DNA of 6,254 nt from Caldifarciminota bacterium (GCA_021163525.1 JAGGTX010000062.1:1-6254); one strand, 5' to 3'; positions 1 to 6,238 are shown, numbered from the stretch's first letter. Program-made: numbers and translations. Notes: generated from the sequence alone by a model not told the origin.

Positions 1-136
1 CTGGTCCAAACCCTATTGAAAAAACAGGAACCTTCACCCCACCCTTTCTGGCTATGATAAAATGTGACCACTCATGGATAAATATCAAAAACCCAAGAAA
101 CACTATTGCCACAACTATGGAAAGGAAAGCCATCAT
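1..136 (-). CDS. rseP: RseP-like site-2 intramembrane zinc metalloprotease (M50), N-terminal part only
   Basis: Only the first 45 codons are present; the gene runs off the left edge. The translation begins with a hydrophobic membrane segment (about residues 3-20) carrying HEWSHF at residues 21-26. This fits the HExxH zinc-binding motif of the M50 site-2 proteases, placed as in E. coli RseP (H22-E23-H26). About fifteen residues later comes FSIGFGP, the conserved stretch that follows this segment in the RseP/YaeL family. Known family role: cleavage of membrane-embedded substrates such as anti-sigma factors, or of remnant signal peptides. The ATG overlaps the dxr stop (ATGA), and AGGAGG lies 8 nt upstream inside dxr. 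A second ATG follows directly, but the first has the better spacing. The motif has Ser where the family usually has Gly (HExGH). The position after dxr is the common bacterial order and supports the call. Confidence 0.9.
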   Translation of the reverse strand, partial: MMAFLSIVVAIVFLGFLIFIHEWSHFIIARKGGVKVPVFSIGFGP

Positions 137-1251
137 TTCGTCAACCTCCTCGCATATTCAGCAGCCCACGCTTCCGCCTGAAGCACATCTTCAATACCTT
201 CAATTTTAACAGGCTTGTGGGCTTCAACCGTTTTACTGACAATTCTGTATATATCACTAAAACCAATTTTACCGTTCAGGAATGCATCCACAGCAATCTC
301 ATCTGCCCTGGACATTACAGCAGGCAGGGTATTCTCTTCATTAAGCAGGTCAAGTGCCAGTTTAAGAAGAGGAAATCTTTCAAAATCGGGTGATTCAAAT
401 GTCAGGGAACCAACATCAATCAGATTGAGCGACTCCACAGGTGAAGTTATCCTCTCAGGATAGGTAAATGCATACTGGATGGGAATCCTCATATCCGGGA
501 GCGACATCTGGGCAATAATACTACCGTCCATAAACTCAACCAGACTATGTATAATAGACTGTGGATGTATAACGATCTCAATCATGTCTGGAGAGAGATT
601 AAATATTGCCTTTGCCTCATGTGCTTCAAGTCCTTTATTAAACAGTGTTGCTGAATCCACTGTTATCTTCTTGCCCATATTCCAGTTGGGATGTCTCAAC
701 GCCTCTTCAGGGGTTATACCTGATAGGTCTTCTCTATTCCTGAAAGGTCCTCCAGATGCAGTTAAAATAATCCTTTTAATATCCTCTCTTCTTCCCGCAT
801 GGATTGACTGAAATATTGCAGAATGTTCAGAATCCACTGGTATAAACTCTTTGCCTTTTATTCTATCTCTCAGAATGGGGCTGAATGCCACAAGTGTTTC
901 CTTGTTCGCCATGGCTATCCTTATGTTTTTATCCAGAGCCTTTAAAAGAAAATTGATCACACCTGTTCCAGTTGTTGAAATAAGAAGAATATCAACGAGG
1001 TCAAGGGCTTCTTCAATCTCCTCAAACCCTATTAACACAGGGATATCAAAAAACTTTCCCGCATTCTTTCCTGCTATCGGGTCAATCACTCCAACCAGTT
1101 CTGGTTTGAATTTATCCACCTGACTGGCAAGTTTTTTTATATCTGTATTGCAGGAAAGAAAGGTTATTTTGAAATTCTCCAGTTTCTCCAGAACATCAAG
1201 TGCATTTCTACCAATGGAACCTGTTGAACCAAGTATTCCAACCCTTTTCAT
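133..1251 (-). CDS. dxr: 1-deoxy-D-xylulose 5-phosphate reductoisomerase
   Basis: Dxr (IspC) converts 1-deoxy-D-xylulose 5-phosphate to 2-C-methyl-D-erythritol 4-phosphate with NADPH, the committed step of the MEP isoprenoid pathway in the cytosol. The 372-residue protein is of normal, slightly short length. Visible motifs are the NADPH-binding loop GSTGSIG (8-14), ANKETLV (115-121), VDSEHSAIFQ (139-148), TASGGPF (164-170), HPNWNMG (187-193) and NKGLEAHEA (205-213). By alignment to the E. coli enzyme, the metal ligands are D140, E142 and E209, and all are present. The usual NAANE stretch near the C-terminus reads SRADE (314-318), a small divergence outside the metal site. The ATG overlaps the cdsA stop as ATGA. 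No good Shine-Dalgarno sequence lies just upstream, so translation probably depends on coupling to cdsA. The product feeds the prenyl diphosphates used by UppS, two genes upstream. Confidence 0.97.
   Translation of the reverse strand: MKRVGILGSTGSIGRNALDVLEKLENFKITFLSCNTDIKKLASQVDKFKPELVGVIDPIAGKNAGKFFDIPVLIGFEEIEEALDLVDILLISTTGTGVINFLLKALDKNIRIAMANKETLVAFSPILRDRIKGKEFIPVDSEHSAIFQSIHAGRREDIKRIILTASGGPFRNREDLSGITPEEALRHPNWNMGKKITVDSATLFNKGLEAHEAKAIFNLSPDMIEIVIHPQSIIHSLVEFMDGSIIAQMSLPDMRIPIQYAFTYPERITSPVESLNLIDVGSLTFESPDFERFPLLKLALDLLNEENTLPAVMSRADEIAVDAFLNGKIGFSDIYRIVSKTVEAHKPVKIEGIEDVLQAEAWAAEYARRLTK
145..150 (-). promoter_or_regulatory. rseP ribosome binding site inside dxr
   Basis: AGGAGG, encoded by two Arg codons of the dxr C-terminus (ARRLTK), lies 8 nt before the first of two consecutive ATG codons of rseP. 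It favours the first ATG at 136. Confidence 0.75.
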
Positions 1252-2060
1252 CTTGCCGCAAAGAATCTCAGGTAGTAATAGATTAAAGGTGCAGTGAACA
1301 GGATTGAGTCAAACCTATCAAGGATACCACCATGGCCTGGTATTATGGAAGATGTATCCTTTGTATCCACATCTCTCTTCATCATTGATTCCACAAGGTC
1401 ACCAATAGGTGCTACAAATGCAGTGCCAATTCCGAGCACTAGGCAATCAAACCAGGAAAGGTAAGGAGCATACAACTGTTGATAAATAAAGGCAGCAACA
1501 ACAGTGAAAATCCCACCACCTATCACTCCTTCCCATGTCTTCTTTGGTGAAATCCTCGGGAAAAATAGATGTTTTCCAAATCTTCTTCCAACAAAGAATG
1601 CCATTGTATCATTCGTCCATGCAAGAACAAATGGGAGGAGTGCAAAACTTGTTCCAAGCCTCACCCTGTATCCCAGAATATTATAATATTCTGTTCTTGA
1701 AACCACCTGTGGAAGGTTCATCAAAAGGATGAGGTGGCTGAAAAGCCATCCAACATAGATTACTCCAAAGACAGTGCTTGCAATGTGGAATATAGCCTGA
1801 TCCTGTTCCTTTCTGAACAATTCAGCGATACTCACTGTATATACAAGTGCCAGAGGTGTTATAACAGTGAAGATATGTGACTGGAAGTAGGCATTCAGAC
1901 CTATTATTAAAGCAGCAATAATCCCCAGTTTTTTGTACGGATTCAACCCCCTTTTTCTCAGGAGGTCCATGAATTCATACGTTCCCAGGAATATTCCAAG
2001 TTCAATAAGGATAAGATAATAGATGCCACCTGCCCATGCTATCACAATCAGGGCAGGCAC
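1248..2060 (-). CDS. cdsA: Phosphatidate cytidylyltransferase (CDP-diglyceride synthase); start uncertain
   Basis: CdsA makes CDP-diacylglycerol from phosphatidic acid and CTP in the inner membrane, the branch point to all phospholipids. In the 270 residues counted from GTG 2060, several hydrophobic helices are followed by TNDTMAFFVGRRFGKH (149-164), SPKKTWEG (171-178) and the complete family signature S225-x2-K-R-x4-K-D-...-H-G-G-x2-D-R-x-D251. GTG 2060 is the first ATG/GTG/TTG after the in-frame stop, but it is a doubtful start. No Shine-Dalgarno sequence sits near it, and the in-frame codons just upstream encode LFHRWISAILF, which resembles the usual CdsA N-terminus (a basic Arg followed by a hydrophobic helix). 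GGAGGG at the end of uppS stands 8 nt before an in-frame CTG at 2093, which would give 281 residues. The function is secure; the start is not. The stop overlaps the dxr start by 4 nt. Confidence 0.95.
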   Translation of the reverse strand: MPALIVIAWAGGIYYLILIELGIFLGTYEFMDLLRKRGLNPYKKLGIIAALIIGLNAYFQSHIFTVITPLALVYTVSIAELFRKEQDQAIFHIASTVFGVIYVGWLFSHLILLMNLPQVVSRTEYYNILGYRVRLGTSFALLPFVLAWTNDTMAFFVGRRFGKHLFFPRISPKKTWEGVIGGGIFTVVAAFIYQQLYAPYLSWFDCLVLGIGTAFVAPIGDLVESMMKRDVDTKDTSSIIPGHGGILDRFDSILFTAPLIYYYLRFFAAR

Positions 2061-2095
2061 GAAAAGAATGGCACTAATCCACCTGTGAAACAGAT

Positions 2096-2776
2096 TTATA
2101 TCCCTCCGAATCTTCTCTCCCTTGTTGAATATGATTTTATTGCCTTCAAAAGTTCCCTTTTATCAAAATCTGGCCATAGAACATCTGTTATGTACAATTC
2201 AGTGTAGGCAATCTGGTAAAGGAGAAAGTTGGATATCCTCATCTCACCACTTGTTCGGATAAGAAGGTCAGGGTCGGGCATCTCCGGGAAATAAAAAAAT
2301 TTCCTTATACTCTCTTCATCCACCTTCTCACCCTTCTCAATGGCCTTATTCACTGCATCAACAATCTCTGCTCTACCGCTATAATTCAGTGCTATTATCA
2401 AAGTCAAATCTCTAAAGTTTGCAGTTTCATTGGAAACCCACTCCATATTCTCTATAACCTCCTCAGGCAGTCCGTCTCTTCTGCCTATGAAGACCACCCT
2501 CACCTTCTTTTCCTTCAGGTTTTTAATCTCCTTCCTTATGACATCTGTAAAGAGTTTCATAAGACCCATAACCTCTTCAGGGGGTCTTGTCCAGTTCTCT
2601 GTGGAGAAGGTGTAAAGGGTGAGGTATTTAACACCGATGTCAAGGCAGGCCTCTATAGTTTTCCTTACTGCCTTAACACCAGCCCTGTGTCCGTATATCC
2701 TTGGAAGTCCACGCTTCCTTGCCCACCTTCCATTACCATCCATAATGATGGCAACATGGAGTGGAATATTAATCAT
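2096..2776 (-). CDS. uppS: Undecaprenyl diphosphate synthase (cis-prenyltransferase)
   Basis: UppS adds isopentenyl units to farnesyl diphosphate in cis configuration to make the C55 lipid carrier for peptidoglycan and surface polysaccharides. The 226 residues contain the family blocks in order: HVAIIMDGNGRWA (7-19), with the catalytic Asp at 13 (Asp26 in E. coli); TFSTENW (56-62); LIIALNYSGRAEI (126-138); and DLLIRTSGEMRISNFLLYQI (170-189), followed by AYTELY and WPDF. These carry the Arg and Glu that bind pyrophosphate and Mg. The chain ends right after RERRFGGI, with no C-terminal extension, so it is slightly shorter than E. coli UppS. The ATG lies inside the end of frr, overlapping it by 8 nt, with a GAGG-type ribosome site within the last frr codons. 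A trans-type or decaprenyl enzyme would look different; a short-chain cis-prenyltransferase cannot be excluded from sequence alone, but the context favours UppS. Confidence 0.96.
   Translation of the reverse strand: MINIPLHVAIIMDGNGRWARKRGLPRIYGHRAGVKAVRKTIEACLDIGVKYLTLYTFSTENWTRPPEEVMGLMKLFTDVIRKEIKNLKEKKVRVVFIGRRDGLPEEVIENMEWVSNETANFRDLTLIIALNYSGRAEIVDAVNKAIEKGEKVDEESIRKFFYFPEMPDPDLLIRTSGEMRISNFLLYQIAYTELYITDVLWPDFDKRELLKAIKSYSTRERRFGGI
2102..2107 (-). promoter_or_regulatory. Probable cdsA ribosome binding site inside the uppS end
   Basis: GGAGGG is formed by the Gly-Gly codons of the uppS RRFGGI terminus. No ATG, GTG or TTG in the cdsA frame lies at a normal distance; the in-frame CTG at 2091-2093 is 8 nt away. 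The next standard codon, GTG 2060, is 41 nt away. The site therefore points to a CTG (or other non-standard) cdsA start. Gly-Gly is conserved in UppS, so the match could be coincidental. Confidence 0.5.
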
Positions 2777-3326
2777 TCAGGATTTCCTCTTCCTTCCTGT
2801 GAACAACCTCGTCTATCTTGGAAACAAATTTATCTGTGAGTTCCTGAATCTCCTTTTCCGTTCTTAAAGCATCATCCTCAGAAATCTCACCATCGTTCTT
2901 TGCCTTTTTTATCTTCTCATTGGCTTCCCTTCTGAGATTCCTGATCGCCACCTTACCCTCTTCGCCTATCTTCTTCACAAGTTTTGTAAGTTCAATCCTT
3001 CTCTCCTCTGAGAGTGGAGGAATGGGAATTCTGAGTTTATCCGGTTCTACAATGGGATTCAGGCCGAGATTTGAACCAAGGATTGCCTTCTCAATGGTTT
3101 CAAGTGCGTTCTGGTCCCACGGATGAACAATAAGCATATTTGGTTCAGGTGCAGTGATTGATGCAATCTGATTAAGCGGAACTGTGGCTCCATAGTAGTC
3201 AACCTTCAGGTTCTGGAGTATGGATGGGGACGCCCTTCCGGTCCTTATTCCAGCAAGTTCATCCTCCGTGACCTTCACAGCCTTTGACATCCTATCCTTT
3301 ATATCCCTCTTCAATTCCTCTAACAT
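2769..3326 (-). CDS. frr: Ribosome recycling factor (RRF)
   Basis: RRF works with EF-G to split the post-termination ribosome from mRNA. The 185 residues match the family length and structure: an N-terminal helix carrying ELAGIRTGRASPSILQNL (23-40), a small beta domain with VDYYGATVPLNQIASI (42-57) and NMLIVHPWD (63-71), then the long helical pair with LRIPIPPLSEERRIELTKLV (98-117) and the conserved basic stretch IRNLRREANEKIKKAKND (128-145). All hallmark positions of RRF domains I and II appear intact. The start is ATG, preceded by AGGGGGTGAA, a purine-rich ribosome site that overlaps the pyrH stop codon. The gap to pyrH is 8 bp. The 3' end overlaps uppS by 8 nt. The order tsf-pyrH-frr is widely conserved in bacteria. 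Confidence 0.98.
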   Translation of the reverse strand: MLEELKRDIKDRMSKAVKVTEDELAGIRTGRASPSILQNLKVDYYGATVPLNQIASITAPEPNMLIVHPWDQNALETIEKAILGSNLGLNPIVEPDKLRIPIPPLSEERRIELTKLVKKIGEEGKVAIRNLRREANEKIKKAKNDGEISEDDALRTEKEIQELTDKFVSKIDEVVHRKEEEILND

Positions 3327-3334
3327 TTCACCCC

Positions 3335-4027
3335 CTATTTTATTATTGAACCTACTCTTTCTCCACTGACAAATCTTCTTAAACTTCCCGCTTTGAAAAA
3401 GTTAATCACGGATATGGGAAGTTTGTGTTCCATTGCAAGAGAAAATGCTGTGATGTCCATAATCTGCAAACCTTTTTCTATTGCCTCCTTATAGGATAGT
3501 TCAGGAAAGAACTCTGCATCTGGATTTTTTTCAGGGTCTTCACTGAACACCCCATCAACCTTTGTTGCCTTAATTAGAATATCAGCCTTTATCTGGAGTG
3601 CCCTGAGGACCGCTGCTGTATCAGTGGTAAAGAATGGTCTCCCCGTTCCTCCACAAAAAACAGCAATTCCCCTGAAGTGTTCTCCCCTGTACTGGGGGAT
3701 AACATCCCTGACCTCAAGCCCTGAGAAAATGGAAACATCTATTCCTCTTTTCAGTAGGGAATGATAAAGGATAAGGCCATTGATGCTGGTGCCTATCATA
3801 CCTGCATAATCCATACCTTCCCTGTCAAGTGAGGTAAATGACTTTGCACCCCTGATTATATTCCCTCCCCCTACCACAACACCGATACGAACACCCATTT
3901 CATACACTGGAATAATTTCTCCAAGAATATAATCAAGCCCTTCCTGTGAAATGGCCTTCTCTTTATCCGAGAAGGCCTCACCACTTATCTTGAGCAGTAC
4001 TGTACTGAATGGTCTATCACTCCCCAA
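3335..4027 (-). CDS. pyrH: Uridylate kinase (UMP kinase, bacterial hexameric type)
   Basis: PyrH phosphorylates UMP to UDP with ATP and belongs to the amino-acid kinase fold, not the eukaryotic UMP/CMP kinase family. Counting from TTG 4027 (230 residues), the motifs are LLKISGEA (11-18), the [12 protein letters not shown] nucleotide loop (49-60), [12 protein letters not shown] (73-84), [14 protein letters not shown] (126-139) for UMP binding, [13 protein letters not shown] (153-165) and the C-terminal MDITAFSLA (190-198). No ATG exists near the N-terminus. Two in-frame TTG codons are possible, 4033 and 4027. The second is chosen because GTGAGG lies 7 nt upstream of it but only 1 nt from the first, and because it gives an N-terminus about as long as in B. 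subtilis PyrH. The start overlaps tsf by 11 nt. Arg replaces the common Asn in GGTGNPFF. The family call is very firm; the start is moderately so. Confidence 0.96.
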   Translation of the reverse strand: MGSDRPFSTVLLKISGEAFSDKEKAISQEGLDYILGEIIPVYEMGVRIGVVVGGGNIIRGAKSFTSLDREGMDYAGMIGTSINGLILYHSLLKRGIDVSIFSGLEVRDVIPQYRGEHFRGIAVFCGGTGRPFFTTDTAAVLRALQIKADILIKATKVDGVFSEDPEKNPDAEFFPELSYKEAIEKGLQIMDITAFSLAMEHKLPISVINFFKAGSLRRFVSGERVGSIIK

Positions 4028-4610
4028 GTTCAAACCTCACGAATCTCTTTATTGTTATATTCTCACCGAACTTTGCTATGTTCTCCTTAACAAACTCCTC
4101 AATGGTCTTTTTGTTATCCCTGAAATATGGTTGTTCAAGAAGAACCTTCTCCTTCAGGAAGTTCTCAAGTTTGCTCTGGACTATCTTTTCAACAATGTGC
4201 TCAGGCTTACCCATTGACATGGCCTGTTCACGATAGATCTCTTTTTCCTTCTCTAACACCTCTTCGGGAACAGAATCCCTTGAAACAGCAACAGGGCTCA
4301 TTGCAGCGATCTGAATGGCTATCTCCCTTGCAAATTTCTGGAAGTCTTCTGTTCTTGCAACAAAGTCTGTCTCACAATTCACCTCAACAAGGACACCAAT
4401 CCTGTTACCTGGATGTATATATGCCATAATCACACCATCATTGGTCTGTCTGCCAATCTTCTTTGCAGCCCTGGCAATACCCTTTTTCCTCAAAACCTCA
4501 ATTGCCTTCTCTATATCGCCTTCTGTTTCAATCAGGGCATTTTTACAATCAAGAACACCAGCACCAGTTCTTGCACGAAGTTCCTTTATGAGCTCAAGGT
4601 CAACCTTCAC
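4017..4610 (-). CDS. tsf: Translation elongation factor Ts, short form
   Basis: EF-Ts is the nucleotide exchange factor that regenerates EF-Tu-GTP. The N-terminus [20 protein letters not shown] matches the UBA-like domain of the family; [20 protein letters not shown] and [10 protein letters not shown] follow. The core motif CETDFVART (residues about 70-80), whose TDFV contacts EF-Tu, is intact. The protein has 197 residues from GTG 4610, resembling the short EF-Ts of Thermus and Thermotoga rather than the about 280-residue E. coli form, so one core subdomain copy is missing. An ATG at 4646 would add twelve Lys/Arg-rich residues. GTG 4610 is preferred because it gives the family N-terminus and has GGGAGG 6 nt upstream. 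The gene overlaps the end of rpsB by 11 nt, and its own end overlaps pyrH. Confidence 0.96.
   Translation of the reverse strand: MKVDLELIKELRARTGAGVLDCKNALIETEGDIEKAIEVLRKKGIARAAKKIGRQTNDGVIMAYIHPGNRIGVLVEVNCETDFVARTEDFQKFAREIAIQIAAMSPVAVSRDSVPEEVLEKEKEIYREQAMSMGKPEHIVEKIVQSKLENFLKEKVLLEQPYFRDNKKTIEEFVKENIAKFGENITIKRFVRFELGE
4035..4040 (-). promoter_or_regulatory. pyrH ribosome binding site inside tsf
   Basis: GTGAGG near the end of tsf is 7 nt before TTG 4027 but only 1 nt before the other in-frame TTG at 4033. It therefore favours 4027 as the pyrH start. The match to the consensus is moderate. Confidence 0.5.
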
Positions 4611-5331
4611 TTTCTTCCTCCCTTTCCTTTTCTGGCTGTTCATCAACAGCCATTTTTAACCCCTCTGCAATTGCTGAGGTTATCACCCTTGTTATGAGTT
4701 GTATTGACTCAATGGCATCGTCATTGGCAGGGATTGGATAGTCAACGAGATTTGGGTCACTGTTGGTATCCACAATACCAATCACAGGGATTCCAACAAT
4801 CCTTGCCTCGCGAACTGCATTAATCTCCTTCCTTATATCCACAACGAACATCACATCGGGTATCCTGACCATATCCTTTATACCCTCAAAGTACTTTTTC
4901 ATTTTGTCCCTTTTTCTCTGGAGTTTTATGATTTCTTTTTTTGTCAGGTTCTTAAACTCTCCAAGTTCAAAGAGCCGATTGAGCTCATTGTATTTATCAA
5001 TACTCTTTTTGAGGGTGGAAAAATTGGTCAATGTCCCACCCAGCCACCTTGTATGCACATAAAATGCTCCAACCTTCCCTGCCTCTTCCTTTATTATCTC
5101 ACTTGCCTGCTTTTTGGTACCAACAAAAATAAACTTCTTTCCCCGGGATGCCATATCCCGTGCAAAGTAATATGCATCATTGAGAAGTTGCATTGTCTTC
5201 CGAATGTCTATAATATGGACACCCTTTTTCTCAGTATATATATAGGGAGCCATAGCAGGATTCCATCTTGACTTCTTATGACCGAAGTGAATCCTTGCAT
5301 CCAGAAGTTCCTTGAATGTTACAAGTGCCAA
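4600..5331 (-). CDS. rpsB: Small-subunit ribosomal protein uS2
   Basis: S2 sits on the back of the 30S subunit near S1. The 243 residues carry the full family pattern: [20 protein letters not shown] (6-25), [17 protein letters not shown] (31-47), FVGTKKQA (69-76), [10 protein letters not shown] (95-104), a Lys-rich coiled-coil hairpin of about 105-155, [12 protein letters not shown] (158-169), [13 protein letters not shown] (181-193) and YPIPANDDA (198-206). It ends in an acidic tail, EREEESEG. The start codon is TTG, with TAAGGAGG 5 nt upstream (the TAA is the rpsI stop) and no in-frame ATG that would keep the N-terminus. It lies only 13 nt after the last rpsI sense codon. The acidic tail codons also contain the tsf ribosome site and start. 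Confidence 0.98.
   Translation of the reverse strand: MALVTFKELLDARIHFGHKKSRWNPAMAPYIYTEKKGVHIIDIRKTMQLLNDAYYFARDMASRGKKFIFVGTKKQASEIIKEEAGKVGAFYVHTRWLGGTLTNFSTLKKSIDKYNELNRLFELGEFKNLTKKEIIKLQRKRDKMKKYFEGIKDMVRIPDVMFVVDIRKEINAVREARIVGIPVIGIVDTNSDPNLVDYPIPANDDAIESIQLITRVITSAIAEGLKMAVDEQPEKEREEESEG
4617..4622 (-). promoter_or_regulatory. tsf ribosome binding site inside rpsB
   Basis: GGGAGG lies in the codons for the acidic tail of S2, 6 nt before GTG 4610. It decides the tsf start in favour of this GTG over ATG 4646, which lies upstream of it. Confidence 0.75.
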
Positions 5332-5336
5332 TATAA

Positions 5337-5344
5337 CCTCCTTA
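5337..5344 (-). promoter_or_regulatory. rpsB ribosome binding site that fixes a TTG start
   Basis: TAAGGAGG combines the rpsI stop codon with a strong Shine-Dalgarno sequence, 5 nt upstream of TTG 5331. It is the main reason for accepting a TTG start for S2, together with the match of the encoded N-terminus to the family. Confidence 0.8.
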
Positions 5345-5737
5345 TCTCTTGGAGAACTGGAAGCGTTTCCTTGCCTTGGGTCTTCCGTACTTCTTCCTCT
5401 CCACCATCCTGGGGTCCCTCTTCAGGTATCCAGCATCCTTGAGTATTTTTCTGAGTTCAGGATTATATTTAACAAGAGCCCTTGCTATTCCATGCCTTAC
5501 AGCACCTGCCTGTGCAGATATTCCGCCACCCCTGGCAAAAACCCTTATGTTAAACCTTCCCTCATATCCTGTGAGTTCAAGGGGTTTCATAACATCAAAA
5601 ATCAGTGCCTCTCTGGGGAAATACTCCTTCAAGGGTTTTCTGTTAATCGTGATTTCTCCCTTCCCATTTTTGGCTTCAACCATCCTCACAGTGGCCCTGG
5701 CAACCTTTCTTCTTCCTGTGGCAACAATCTCTTCCAT
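5342..5737 (-). CDS. rpsI: Small-subunit ribosomal protein uS9
   Basis: S9 binds the 30S head, and its C-terminal tail reaches the P-site tRNA. The 131 residues show ATGRRKVARATVRM near the N-terminus (6-19), INRKPLKEYFPRE (31-43), the core FARGGGISAQAGAVRHGIAR (67-86) and the terminal RDPRMVERKKYGRPKARK followed by RFQFSKR. The final Ser-Lys-Arg that contacts tRNA is intact. One core Gly (usual GGGxSGQAGA) is Ala here. The start is ATG, immediately after the double stop TAATAA of rplM, with GGAGGG 6 nt upstream formed by the last two Gly codons of rplM. The rplM-rpsI pairing is nearly universal in bacteria. Confidence 0.98.
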   Translation of the reverse strand: MEEIVATGRRKVARATVRMVEAKNGKGEITINRKPLKEYFPREALIFDVMKPLELTGYEGRFNIRVFARGGGISAQAGAVRHGIARALVKYNPELRKILKDAGYLKRDPRMVERKKYGRPKARKRFQFSKR

Positions 5738-5740
5738 TTA

Positions 5741-6175
5741 TTACCCTCCTATCTCAAGAACCTTTGGTTTTTGAGCCTCATGGGGATGTTTATCCCCTGC
5801 ATAAACCTTTAGTTTCTTAATCATCTTCCTGCCAAGTTTGTTTTTGGGAAGCATTCCCCTGACTGCATGGTAAATAATCTCCTCTGGCTTTTTCTCCTTC
5901 ATCATCCTGAAAGGTATAACCTTCAATCCACCAAGATAACCGCTGTGCCTGTAATACTTTTTCTGCTCCTCTTTCTTACCGGTCAAAAGCACCTTATCAG
6001 CATTTATGCAGATAACAAAATCTCCATTGTCAATATGGGGGGTGTATTCGGGTTTATGTTTCCCCCTCAGGATGGTTGCTATCCTTGTCGCAAGCCTACC
6101 CAAGGGGATACCCGTGGCATCCACAATATACCACTCCCTTTTCACATCCTCTTTTCTCAATGTAAAAGTCCTCAT
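5741..6175 (-). CDS. rplM: Large-subunit ribosomal protein uL13
   Basis: L13 is an early-assembly protein of the 50S subunit. The 144 residues have the expected length and motifs: [18 protein letters not shown] (13-30), [20 protein letters not shown] (36-55), the INADKV segment, [12 protein letters not shown] (74-85), [13 protein letters not shown] (104-116) and [16 protein letters not shown] (122-137). The start is ATG with AAGGAGG four nt upstream. It is the first gene of the visible cluster, preceded by a leader without another open frame, so the promoter of the block is expected there. The gene ends in Gly-Gly and two tandem TAA stops. Confidence 0.98.
   Translation of the reverse strand: MRTFTLRKEDVKREWYIVDATGIPLGRLATRIATILRGKHKPEYTPHIDNGDFVICINADKVLLTGKKEEQKKYYRHSGYLGGLKVIPFRMMKEKKPEEIIYHAVRGMLPKNKLGRKMIKKLKVYAGDKHPHEAQKPKVLEIGG
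5744..5749 (-). promoter_or_regulatory. rpsI ribosome binding site inside the rplM end
   Basis: GGAGGG is formed by the last two sense codons of rplM (Gly-Gly) and stands 6 nt before the rpsI ATG, with TAATAA between. It fixes the rpsI start and implies that ribosomes finishing rplM can restart on rpsI. Confidence 0.8.
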
Positions 6176-6196
6176 AAAACCTCCTTGGGGGGTTCT
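6176..6196 (-). promoter_or_regulatory. Leader hairpin covering the rplM ribosome binding site
   Basis: Read on the minus strand, AGAACCCC can pair with GGAGGTTTT. This gives eight base pairs (one G-U wobble, one bulged A) around a CCAA loop. The 3' arm contains the rplM Shine-Dalgarno sequence AAGGAGG (6180-6186) and ends directly at the ATG. In the folded state the ribosome site would be masked. The pairing is seen directly; a regulatory role, for example autogenous control by L13 or S9, is inference. Confidence 0.4.
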
Positions 6197-6232
6197 CTAA
6201 ATTAAAACCTTTTCCTCTCTCTTTTTAACTGG

Positions 6233-6238
6233 ATTATA
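6233..6238 (-). promoter_or_regulatory. Possible -10 element of the rplM promoter
   Basis: The minus strand reads TATAAT, a perfect match to the sigma-70 type -10 box, 57 nt upstream of the rplM ATG. With a 17-nt spacer the -35 box would lie just beyond the right edge, so it cannot be seen. The flanks are AT-rich, where a chance match is not rare. A start site about 7 nt downstream would give a leader of roughly 50 nt. The position before the first gene of the block supports it. Confidence 0.4.

Noticed and set aside
106..393. A 95-codon open frame on the plus strand opposite the dxr end and rseP start
   Set aside because: Low-complexity shadow of dxr; the minus-strand reading explains the whole stretch.
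479..811. A 110-codon open frame on the plus strand
   Set aside because: It is antisense to the conserved catalytic part of dxr and has no family features.
4611..4646. Upstream in-frame extension of tsf from ATG 4646
   Set aside because: The extension is basic, not part of the EF-Ts family, and the good ribosome site lies after it.
5349..5774. A 141-codon open frame on the plus strand
   Set aside because: It is antisense to rpsI; its hydrophobic look is what the complement of Lys/Arg/Glu-rich codons gives.
5312..5812. A 166-codon open frame on the plus strand
   Set aside because: It lies opposite rpsI and the rplM end, whose translations match S9 and L13 throughout. Its own translation shows no recognisable motif.
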